12,246 bases of DNA from an uncultured Lacinutrix sp. (GTDB taxonomy: Bacteria > Bacteroidota > Bacteroidia > Flavobacteriales > Flavobacteriaceae), in the NCBI GenBank assembly GCA_937916035.1, contig CALGIH010000115.1:1-12246 (forward strand), in the 5' to 3' direction. The notes under the pieces are model-generated. The model did not search any database. It was not told the DNA's origin and was given only the letters and a program-made list of their open reading frames with translations. The translations under genes and the position numbers were made by a program. Below, in pieces: positions 1 to 6,389 of the stretch (the first letter of the stretch is position 1; every line of letters begins with the position of its first letter).

Positions 1-1223
1 TCTGAGCTTAATTGATAATCTTCAGTAACCTTTTCTTTGTTTACAGAAATTGAATTTTCCTTTAAAGCTCTTCTAGCTTCTCCATTAGAAGCTAAAAAAT
101 TAGTTTTTGCTGATAGAGCAGCAATCATATCTATTCCATTTGCCAAATCTGCCTTAAGCAGTTCCGCTTTTGGCACACCTTCAAAAACATCTAAAAAAGT
201 CTTTTCATTAAGGGTCTTTATATCTTGTTTAAAGGTCTTGCTAAAAAGAATGTTTGAAGCCTTTTCGGCATTTTCAAAATCTTCAATAGAATGTACAATG
301 GTTGTTACTTCTTGTGCTAAACACTTTTGAAGCGCTCTTAAATGAGGTGCCTCTTGATGTTCTTTTACTAAAGTTTCAATTTCGTCTTGCTTTAAAAATG
401 TAAAAATCTTAATGTATTTTTCGGCATCATCATCACTACTATTTAACCAGTATTGATAGAACTTGTAAGGTGATGTTCTATCAGCATCTAACCACACATT
501 GCCTCCTTCAGACTTTCCAAATTTAGAACCATCAGATTTTGTGATTAAAGGACATGTAATAGCAAAACCTTTACCATTTCCAATACGTCTAATGAGCTCA
601 GTTCCTGTAGTAATATTTCCCCATTGGTCGCTTCCTCCCATTTGAATGGTACAATCATTCTCTTTATATAAATGCAGAAAATCATAACCTTGAACCAATT
701 GATAAGTAAATTCAGTAAAACTCATTCCATCTGTAGATTCAGAAGAAATTCTATTTTTAACTGAATCTTTTGCCATCATATAATTAACTGTAATATGCTT
801 ACCAACATCACGAATAAAGTTTAAAAATGAAAAATCTTTCATCCAATCGTAATTATTCACTAAAACAGCATTATTCTCTACTTTAGATGCAAAATCTAAA
901 AAATGTGATAATTGTTTCTTGATCGCTTCTTGGTTATGACGAAGGGTTTTTTCATCCAACAAATTACGCTCATCAGATTTACCAGAAGGATCTCCAATCA
1001 TTCCTGTTGCTCCACCAACTAACGCATACGGTTTATGACCACAACGCTGAAAATGAGCAAGTAACATAATTGGCACTAAATTCCCAATATGCAACGAGTC
1101 AGCTGTAGGATCAAAACCAATATAAGCGCTTCGCATTGCTTCCTGCAAGTGCTCTTCTGTTCCAGGCATCGCATCGTGAATCATCTCACGCCATTTCAGC
1201 TCTTCAATAAAATTCTTAACCAT
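1..1223 (-). CDS. tyrS: Tyrosyl-tRNA synthetase, 3' end cut by the window edge
   Basis: Charges tRNA-Tyr with tyrosine using ATP in the cytoplasm; class I aminoacyl-tRNA synthetase. The frame is open from ATG at 1223 to base 3, 407 codons, with no stop, so about 25 C-terminal residues lie outside the window (the family is usually about 430). Visible marks: the class I signature [15 protein letters not shown] at residues 34-48 (HIGH-type motif H45-N48), the tyrosine/ATP pocket [10 protein letters not shown], and the KMSKS-type loop KFGKS at residues 234-238 (bases 510-524). An S4-type RNA-binding domain starts near residue 365 ([12 protein letters not shown]) and is cut. The ATG start is preceded by a possible -7 element (TATCTTTA, bases 1249-1242). 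The gene is divergent from the epimerase gene at 1296. The identification is very secure; only the 3' end is unseen. Confidence 0.97.
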   Translation of the reverse strand, partial: MVKNFIEELKWREMIHDAMPGTEEHLQEAMRSAYIGFDPTADSLHIGNLVPIMLLAHFQRCGHKPYALVGGATGMIGDPSGKSDERNLLDEKTLRHNQEAIKKQLSHFLDFASKVENNAVLVNNYDWMKDFSFLNFIRDVGKHITVNYMMAKDSVKNRISSESTDGMSFTEFTYQLVQGYDFLHLYKENDCTIQMGGSDQWGNITTGTELIRRIGNGKGFAITCPLITKSDGSKFGKSEGGNVWLDADRTSPYKFYQYWLNSSDDDAEKYIKIFTFLKQDEIETLVKEHQEAPHLRALQKCLAQEVTTIVHSIEDFENAEKASNILFSKTFKQDIKTLNEKTFLDVFEGVPKAELLKADLANGIDMIAALSAKTNFLASNGEARRALKENSISVNKEKVTEDYQLSS

Positions 1224-1241
1224 TATTTCAATAAATTTGAG

Positions 1242-1249
1242 TAAAGATA
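1242..1249 (-). promoter_or_regulatory. Possible -7 promoter element of tyrS
   Basis: On the minus strand the bases read TATCTTTA, one mismatch from the Bacteroidetes -7 consensus TAnnTTTG, ending 18 bases before the tyrS ATG. No clear -33 TTG at the right distance was seen, so this is a weak call. Confidence 0.25.
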
Positions 1250-1283
1250 CTTGTTTAGGTACTGACGTGAAAAGAAAAAACAC

Positions 1284-1291
1284 TAATTTAG
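1284..1291 (+). promoter_or_regulatory. Possible -7 promoter element of the epimerase gene
   Basis: TAATTTAG differs from the -7 consensus TAnnTTTG at one position. It ends only 4 bases before the ATG, which would put transcription start at or next to the start codon. The same octamer stands 5 bases before the DUF4271 ATG. No good -33 element was found. Confidence 0.2.
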
Positions 1292-1295
1292 TTTT

Positions 1296-2324
1296 ATGAT
1301 TTTAGTTACTGGAGGAACAGGTCTTGTTGGTAGTCACTTGCTTTTTAAGTTGGTGCAAAAAAGACATCCTGTTCGCGCTATTTACAGAACCAAAGAAAAA
1401 ATTGAAATGGTTAAGCATGTGTTTTCATATTACTCTGAAAACGTAGATACACTGTTTTCAAACATAGAATGGGTTGAAGGTGACATTACTGACATTCCTA
1501 AATTATCAGAAGCCTTTAAAGGCATCACTCACGTTTATCACTGCGCAGCATTTATTTCATTTGATCCTCATTATTACCATTCGTTAAGACAAATAAATAT
1601 TGATGGCACAGCCAATGTAGTCAACTTGTGTATTTCAAATAAAGTAGAAAAATTATGCTATGTTAGTTCTATTGCTGCCATTGGCAAAGAACTTTCAAAT
1701 AATTTAATAACTGAAGAATCGCCTTGGAACAAAGATGAAGACCATAGCGTTTATGCCATAACAAAATATGGTGCTGAAATGGAAGTGTGGCGAGGTTGCC
1801 AAGAAGGGTTAGATGTCGTTATTGTAAATCCTGGGGTTATTATTGGTCCTGGATTTTGGCGTTTTGGTGGCGGAAGTTTTTTTAAGCGCATTTACAAAGG
1901 CTTAAAATATTACACAACCGGCACAACTGGTTATGTTGCTGTTAATGATGTTGTGAATATTATGGTTTTATTGATGGAAGGAACCATCAAAAATGAACGC
2001 TACATTGTAGTTGCAGAAAACTTGACGTTCAAATCATTTTTTACAAAAATCGCAGACGCATTAAAAGTTAATCCTCCAAAAAAAGAAGCATCATCACTGC
2101 TCTTACAAGTTGCATGGCGAATGGATTGGTTACGAAGTAAAATTAAAGGGAAACACAGACGATTGGTAAAACATACTGTAAACACTATTCAGAGTGTTTC
2201 TAATTTAGACAATTCAAAAATTATAACTGATTTAGGCTATGAATTTATTTCTGTCGATTCCTCGATTTCTTCAACGAGTCAACATTTTTTATCCGACCAA
2301 TACGTTTTTTATCTTCAAATTTAA
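1296..2324 (+). CDS. NAD(P)-dependent epimerase/dehydratase (extended SDR)
   Basis: Cytoplasmic oxidoreductase of the extended short-chain dehydrogenase family, acting on a sugar nucleotide or a related alcohol/ketone; the substrate cannot be read from sequence. The Rossmann nucleotide-binding motif TGGTGLVG is at residues 5-12, the active-site serines are in CYVSS (121-125), and the catalytic Y153-xxx-K157 lies in [11 protein letters not shown] conserved segment NPGVIIGPG (178-186) forms the substrate side. The 342-residue length fits the family (about 330-345). The ATG at 1296 places the Rossmann motif at the extreme N-terminus, as expected. Its last 80 bases overlap the 3' end of the DUF4296 gene on the other strand; the overlapping tail (from about residue 317) still looks like the family's usual C-terminal helix up to about residue 333, so the overlap appears real. 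It faces away from tyrS. Confidence 0.9.
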   Translation: MILVTGGTGLVGSHLLFKLVQKRHPVRAIYRTKEKIEMVKHVFSYYSENVDTLFSNIEWVEGDITDIPKLSEAFKGITHVYHCAAFISFDPHYYHSLRQINIDGTANVVNLCISNKVEKLCYVSSIAAIGKELSNNLITEESPWNKDEDHSVYAITKYGAEMEVWRGCQEGLDVVIVNPGVIIGPGFWRFGGGSFFKRIYKGLKYYTTGTTGYVAVNDVVNIMVLLMEGTIKNERYIVVAENLTFKSFFTKIADALKVNPPKKEASSLLLQVAWRMDWLRSKIKGKHRRLVKHTVNTIQSVSNLDNSKIITDLGYEFISVDSSISSTSQHFLSDQYVFYLQI

Positions 2325-2757
2325 TCCCTTCTAAATCACGTATCTCACTAAGGGAATCTCTAGTTTTTCGGCGTTCTTTGCTAATAGAGTCTCTCGCTTT
2401 ATCTTGAACTTGAACCAAATCACTGTATTGTTTTTTATTCTTTTCTAATTTAGCTTTTACCTTTTGATAAATTTCCTCGTAAGCGTTTAAATCAAAGGCA
2501 TAATACTCATTACTTTGAGCAAATTGCGCACTATCAACGTCATGTTTTTTATACACATATGTATCAGGATGTACGCCTTTCTGTTCCATAAGTTTTCTAT
2601 TAACTCCTTTTGCAGCACTTACTAAAGACATATCATAAATAATATCAACCATTTTTCCCATAGCAATCAAATTGCCCGGTTTTTTAACCCTTTTTTTACC
2701 TTCTCCTCCACAAGAAACAAGCAGTAATAGTATAAATATGATTGAAATTTGTTTCAT
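2245..2757 (-). CDS. DUF4296 domain lipoprotein
   Basis: Predicted envelope lipoprotein of unknown function, a family essentially confined to Bacteroidetes. Residues 1-16 form a lipoprotein signal peptide: K2, a hydrophobic core (ISIIFILLLL), and lipobox LVSC with the lipidated cysteine at 16. Residues about 28-115 match the DUF4296 pattern, including a conserved D-SAQF-QS--YYAF segment (75-88). After about residue 118 comes a highly charged tail with a near-repeat (RDSISKER / RDSLSEIR, 122-140) likely to be helical or coiled coil. The ATG shares its A with the pyrC stop (TAATG), so translation is probably coupled to pyrC. The C-terminal 26 codons overlap the epimerase gene on the opposite strand. 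The family assignment comes from recognising the lipobox, central pattern and gene neighbourhood; the function is unknown. Confidence 0.87.
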   Translation of the reverse strand: MKQISIIFILLLLVSCGGEGKKRVKKPGNLIAMGKMVDIIYDMSLVSAAKGVNRKLMEQKGVHPDTYVYKKHDVDSAQFAQSNEYYAFDLNAYEEIYQKVKAKLEKNKKQYSDLVQVQDKARDSISKERRKTRDSLSEIRDLEGIKFEDKKRIGRIKNVDSLKKSRNRQK

Positions 2758-4100
2758 TATCTAGAAAAAGTTAATCGTTTAGCCGCATTTTCATCATAAA
2801 ATTTAAAGTTTTTGTACACTAAACTTCCATTAACAAATGTATGCGAAATTCTTGATTTAAATGAGGTGCCTTCAAAAGGTGACCAACCACATTTATATAA
2901 AATATTATCTTTTTTAACTGTCCACGGATTGTTAATATCCACAATTACTAAATCTGCAAAATAGCCTTCCTTTATGAAACCTCTTTTTTCAACTTGAAAT
3001 AAAATTGCAGGATTATGGCACATTTTTTCAACAATCTTCTCAATGGATATTTTTCCTTGATGATGTGCTTCAAGCATAGCAACTAATCCATGTTGCACTA
3101 AGGGGCCACCAGAAGGTGCTTTAGTATAAACGTTATTTTTTTCCTCTAAAGTATGTGGTGCATGATCTGTAGCAATCACATCAATACGATCGTCTAAGAG
3201 AGCTTTCCAAAGGCCATCTTTATCTTTTTGTGATTTAACAGCAGGATTCCATTTAATTAAGGTTCCTTTTTTATCGTAATCTTCATCAGTAAACCAAAGG
3301 TGATGTACACAAACTTCAGCAGTGATTTTTTTGTCTTTCAGCGGAATTTTATTAGTAAACAAATTGGTTTCTTTTGCTGTTGAAAGATGAAAAACATGCA
3401 GTCTTGCTCCAGTTTTCTTTGCCAACTCAATGGCTTTAGATGAAGATAAGTAGCACGCTTCTTCGCTACGAATAACTGGATGATATTTCATAGGAATATC
3501 ATCTCCATAGGTATCAATATGCGCTTTTAAGTTTTTCTGAATGGTCCCTTCATCTTCACAGTGCACAGCAATTAGCAATTTTGTACTGCTGAATATTTTT
3601 TCTAAAACCTTAGGATTATCAACTAACATATTTCCTGTTGATGAACCCAAAAACAATTTGAGCGCTGCCACATTTTTTGCGTCAACTTTCAGAATTTCTT
3701 CCAAATTATCATTGGTACCACCAAACATAAATGAGTAATTGGCCCAAGATGTATTGGCTGCAATTTCAAATTTTTCTTCTAACTTCTCAATAGTTGTTGT
3801 TTGAGGATTGGTATTTGGCATTTCTATAAACGAAGTAATACCACCTGCAACAGCTGCTCTTGACTCTGATTCAATGGTTGCTTTGCGTGTTAAGCCTGGC
3901 TCTCTAAAATGTACTTGGTCATCAATAACACCTGGAAATACAAAATTATCTTCGGCATCAAACACATGCACATCAGAAGATTTTGCGCTAATAGATGATG
4001 CGACTTCCTTTATATAATTATTTTCAATAAGAATATCTCCTTTGAAAATTTTGCCTTCATTAACAATTCTGGCATTTTTAATAAGCGTTATTTTGTTCAT
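2757..4100 (-). CDS. pyrC: Dihydroorotase (amidohydrolase family)
   Basis: Third step of de novo pyrimidine synthesis: reversible cyclisation of N-carbamoyl-L-aspartate to L-dihydroorotate, a cytoplasmic zinc enzyme. Full length at 447 residues. Seen in order: the N-terminal beta domain, the metal/substrate motif DDQVHFREPG (60-69), the substrate segment EMPNTNPQTT (93-102), K148 in ALKLFLGSS as a candidate carboxylated bridging lysine, H180, H238, and the catalytic aspartate D312 in TDHAPH (311-316). Oddity: the usual first metal ligand of the HxH motif is Gln62 here (QxH64). From memory the Porphyromonas gingivalis enzyme has the same DDQVHFREPG, so this looks like a lineage trait rather than damage. 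The gene sits 1 nt after the mannosyltransferase stop and overlaps the DUF4296 start by one base, indicating an operon. Not linked to other pyr genes within the window. Confidence 0.95.
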   Translation of the reverse strand: MNKITLIKNARIVNEGKIFKGDILIENNYIKEVASSISAKSSDVHVFDAEDNFVFPGVIDDQVHFREPGLTRKATIESESRAAVAGGITSFIEMPNTNPQTTTIEKLEEKFEIAANTSWANYSFMFGGTNDNLEEILKVDAKNVAALKLFLGSSTGNMLVDNPKVLEKIFSSTKLLIAVHCEDEGTIQKNLKAHIDTYGDDIPMKYHPVIRSEEACYLSSSKAIELAKKTGARLHVFHLSTAKETNLFTNKIPLKDKKITAEVCVHHLWFTDEDYDKKGTLIKWNPAVKSQKDKDGLWKALLDDRIDVIATDHAPHTLEEKNNVYTKAPSGGPLVQHGLVAMLEAHHQGKISIEKIVEKMCHNPAILFQVEKRGFIKEGYFADLVIVDINNPWTVKKDNILYKCGWSPFEGTSFKSRISHTFVNGSLVYKNFKFYDENAAKRLTFSR

Positions 4101-4101
4101 A

Positions 4102-4827
4102 TTATCGTTTAGAAAATAAACTCTTAAATTTCATACTAATGACTCCAAAAATGGCTTCAGAAATAATACTCCCACTCAATTTTGATTCACCTTTTGTTCT
4201 GTCTGTGAAAATAACTGGTATTTCAACTATTTTATACCGTTTTAGATAGGCTTTAAATTTCATTTCAATTTGAAAAGCATAGCCAACAAATTTGATGCTA
4301 TCTAAACCCAAAGTTTCCAATACTTCTCGCTTATAACATACAAATCCTGCAGTTGTGTCGCGTATTTTCATTCCTGTTATTAGTCGTACATAAATTGAAG
4401 CCATGTATGATAATATAACTCTACCTAGAGGCCAATTAACAACATTTACACCTTGTATATAACGTGATCCAATTGCAACATCAGCTCCATCACTTGAACA
4501 AGTATTATATAATCGTATTAAATCTTTCGGATTGTGTGAGAAATCGGCATCCATTTCAAAAATATAATGATACCCTTTTTCAAGGCACCATTTAAAACCA
4601 TGAATATATGCTGTACCTAATCCAGATTTTTCTTCCCTTATCTCCAAAAATAAATGTTCAGAAAATTCACTTTGTAATTCTTTAACTTTTAATGCTGTTA
4701 AATCTGGAGAATTATCATCTACTACCAATATATCAAAGTCCTTATCTTGATTAAAAACAGCACGTATAATAGTTTCAATATTTTCTATTTCATTATAGGT
4801 TGGTATAATGATAACAGCATCTTTCAT
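4102..4827 (-). CDS. Polyprenol monophosphomannose synthase-type glycosyltransferase (GT2, DPM1-like)
   Basis: Transfers a sugar, typically mannose from GDP-mannose, to a polyprenyl phosphate at the inner face of the cytoplasmic membrane, making a lipid-linked sugar donor for envelope glycosylation. The 241 residues hold one GT2 catalytic domain: IIIPTYNE (6-13) and VVDDNSPD (35-42) at the nucleotide site, GLGTAYIHG (69-77), the metal-binding DxD in EMDADFSHNP (91-100; D93, D95), and DTTAGFVCY (157-165). No C-terminal membrane helices follow, so it is the short DPM1-like form, expected to be membrane-associated rather than integral. It is the first gene of the tight cluster with pyrC and DUF4296. 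The donor sugar is inferred from family resemblance; other GT2 specificities are possible. Confidence 0.9.
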   Translation of the reverse strand: MKDAVIIIPTYNEIENIETIIRAVFNQDKDFDILVVDDNSPDLTALKVKELQSEFSEHLFLEIREEKSGLGTAYIHGFKWCLEKGYHYIFEMDADFSHNPKDLIRLYNTCSSDGADVAIGSRYIQGVNVVNWPLGRVILSYMASIYVRLITGMKIRDTTAGFVCYKREVLETLGLDSIKFVGYAFQIEMKFKAYLKRYKIVEIPVIFTDRTKGESKLSGSIISEAIFGVISMKFKSLFSKR

Positions 4828-4844
4828 TAAAAATATAATTTTAG

Positions 4845-4852
4845 CAAAAGTA
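4845..4852 (-). promoter_or_regulatory. Likely -7 promoter element of the mannosyltransferase-pyrC-DUF4296 operon
   Basis: The minus strand reads TACTTTTG, an exact fit to the Bacteroidetes -7 consensus TAnnTTTG, ending 17 bases before the ATG at 4827. A matching -33 TTG at the usual spacing is not evident, which limits confidence. Confidence 0.4.
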
Positions 4853-4889
4853 AGTTATTTAGAGGATTAATTTTATAGATAATTCTTCA

Positions 4890-4897
4890 TAATTTAG
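4890..4897 (+). promoter_or_regulatory. Possible -7 promoter element of the DUF4271 gene
   Basis: TAATTTAG, one mismatch from TAnnTTTG, ends 5 bases before the ATG at 4903. If used, the transcript would start at about the start codon, so the message would be leaderless or nearly so. Confidence 0.22.
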
Positions 4898-4902
4898 CAA
4901 AC

Positions 4903-5550
4903 ATGTTGCGAGAAATAATATCAAACGAAGGGTTTACAATTCTAATTGTTTTTGGTTTATGCGTTTTAGCGTTTGCCAAGTACACCTTTTCTAATAGATT
5001 CAACGACTATTTATGGGTTGTTGGCAACTCTAAATATTTGAAAATATATGCACGTGAGCAAAAGTTTATTGATCAATTTGATTCCTTATTATTTATTAAT
5101 CTAATTATTTCTTTAAGTATTTTTTCATTTATTGGTTACAATGTTTTTGTTGAGCCTCATGAGTTTGAGCTTGCTACATTTATTAAGGTCTTTGTCGGTA
5201 TTGGAGCTATTATCTTGATTAAAAAGCTCTTAGAACGGTTAATTGGTAGTTTATTTGATATTGATGAATTAATTGATTCGTACATTTTTCAAAAAACTAA
5301 TTACAAAAATTATATTGGTTTAATTTTATTACCAATCAACACCATATTAATTTTTGGTTTAAAACCTACAATGACTATAATTTATACAGTTTTAGGGCTC
5401 ATTGTCCTTGTCAATTTAATCGGTTTTATTACTTCGTTTAAAACACATCAAAAAACAATTTTAAATAACTTATTTTATTTTATTTTGTATCTTTGCGCAC
5501 TTGAAATTGCACCTTATATAGTTTTATATAAGCTATTTCTAAACAATTAG
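4903..5550 (+). CDS. DUF4271 integral membrane protein
   Basis: Inner-membrane protein of unknown function from a Bacteroidetes-specific family. The 215 residues carry about six hydrophobic segments: near 10-26, 60-80, 93-110, 137-153, 158-178 and 189-210. Conserved-looking landmarks are the polar stretch NRFNDYLWVVGNSKYL (31-46), a YKNYIGL segment (134-140), and the C-terminal motif FYFILYLCALEIAPYIVLYK (191-210), the most recognisable part of the family. The hemD-like gene follows 24 bases later on the same strand, so the two are probably co-transcribed. The start at ATG 4903 is the first in frame after the upstream stop region; a divergent promoter region of about 75 bases separates it from the mannosyltransferase operon. 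The function is not known. Confidence 0.87.
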   Translation: MLREIISNEGFTILIVFGLCVLAFAKYTFSNRFNDYLWVVGNSKYLKIYAREQKFIDQFDSLLFINLIISLSIFSFIGYNVFVEPHEFELATFIKVFVGIGAIILIKKLLERLIGSLFDIDELIDSYIFQKTNYKNYIGLILLPINTILIFGLKPTMTIIYTVLGLIVLVNLIGFITSFKTHQKTILNNLFYFILYLCALEIAPYIVLYKLFLNN

Positions 5551-5574
5551 TGAGAGCAAAACTACGCGTAGCAT

Positions 5575-6321
5575 ATGAAAGTCAAAACAATATTAGTTTC
5601 TCAACCTGAGCCAAAGGTAGAAAATTCTCCATATTTTGAATTGCAAGAGAAACAACGTGTAAAGATTGATTTTAGACCTTTTATACACGTCGAAGGTGTT
5701 TCTGCAAAAGAGATTAGATTAGAGAAAATAGATTTAAATAATTATTCTGCTATTATTTTAACAAGTAGAAATGCTGTAGACCACTTTTTTAGAGTAGCCG
5801 AAGAGATGCGTTTTAAGGTTCCAGACTCCATGAAGTACTTTTGTCAATCTGAAGCTGTAGCTTATTATTTACAAAAATATGTGTTGTACAGAAAGCGAAA
5901 AATATATGTTGGTAAGCGTACCTTTGCTGAGTTAGCTCCACTTATTAAAAAACATAAGGAAGAATCATTTTTGCTTCCAGCAACTGACAAGCTAAAACCT
6001 GAAGTTCCTGAAATTTTAAATGAATTAGGTGTAAAGTGGAAAAAATCAACGTTTTACAGAACGGTCATTAGTGATTTGTCTGATTTAGAAAATGTTATTT
6101 ATGATGTTCTTGTCTTTTTTAGTCCATCAGGAATTGATTCACTATTTCATAATTTTCCAAATTTTCAACAAAATGGAACACGAATTGCCGTTTTTGGAAA
6201 TACAACCATTAAAGCTGTTGAAGATAAAGGGCTAAGAGTTGATATCTCTGCTCCAACACCTGAAACACCTTCAATGACGATGGCTTTAGATAAATATATT
6301 GAAAGCGTAAACAAAAAATAA
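5575..6321 (+). CDS. hemD: Uroporphyrinogen-III synthase (HemD family)
   Basis: By family, cyclises and inverts ring D of hydroxymethylbilane to give uroporphyrinogen III for heme and other tetrapyrroles; cytoplasmic. At 248 residues it has normal length. The HemD fold is suggested by paired half-domains: IILTSRNAVDHFF (60-72) in the first, and in the second VFFSPSGIDSLF (180-191), RIAVFGNTTIKAV (203-215) and a terminal TPETPSMTMAL segment (228-238). FYRTV (160-164) carries the tyrosine (Y161) often conserved in the family. HemD proteins are poorly conserved and lack strong catalytic signatures, so this copy could be a HemD-like paralogue with another job. No other heme gene is present; its partner here is the DUF4271 membrane protein 24 bases upstream. 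The gene ends 15 bases before a bidirectional terminator. Confidence 0.82.
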   Translation: MKVKTILVSQPEPKVENSPYFELQEKQRVKIDFRPFIHVEGVSAKEIRLEKIDLNNYSAIILTSRNAVDHFFRVAEEMRFKVPDSMKYFCQSEAVAYYLQKYVLYRKRKIYVGKRTFAELAPLIKKHKEESFLLPATDKLKPEVPEILNELGVKWKKSTFYRTVISDLSDLENVIYDVLVFFSPSGIDSLFHNFPNFQQNGTRIAVFGNTTIKAVEDKGLRVDISAPTPETPSMTMALDKYIESVNKK

Positions 6322-6335
6322 CGCATATTATTATT

Positions 6336-6380
6336 AAATAAAAAAAGGGCGAAGATTTTATCTTCACCCTTTTTTTATTT
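6336..6380. terminator. Bidirectional intrinsic terminator between hemD and pckA
   Basis: Bases 6336-6355 pair with 6361-6380 across a 5-base loop (TTTTA): a 20-bp stem with a single C/A mismatch. The core is GGGCGAAGA / TCTTCACCC, flanked by an A-run on the left that pairs with the T-run on the right. Read on either strand it gives a hairpin followed by a U-tract, fitting the convergent genes on both sides. Confidence 0.92.
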
Positions 6381-6389
6381 AATCCATTT

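Noticed and set aside
37..330. Open plus-strand frame of 97 codons opposite tyrS
   Set aside because: It lies wholly antisense to a well-conserved tyrS segment, has low-complexity composition (Ser/Phe/Lys rich) and no recognisable domain; a shadow of the real gene.
1..1223. tyrS as a pseudogene because no stop codon is found
   Set aside because: The frame is uninterrupted and all motifs are intact; the stop simply lies beyond base 1.
2000..2185. Minus-strand frame within the epimerase gene
   Set aside because: Antisense to a conserved coding region and without family features.
3909..3920. Idea that pyrC is inactive because Gln62 replaces a metal-binding His
   Set aside because: All other catalytic residues are present, the gene is full length in a tight operon, and the same motif is remembered from another Bacteroidetes enzyme, so a lineage variant is more likely than decay.
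3541..4017. Two plus-strand frames (3541-3738 and 3808-4017) opposite pyrC
   Set aside because: Both are antisense to conserved dihydroorotase sequence and show no motifs or start signals.
4840..4901. Direct repeat TTTAGCAAA (4840-4848 and 4893-4901) between the divergent mannosyltransferase and DUF4271 genes
   Set aside because: Nine bases in an AT-rich spacer can repeat by chance, and each copy overlaps a separate promoter-like element on opposite strands, so no shared operator is supported.
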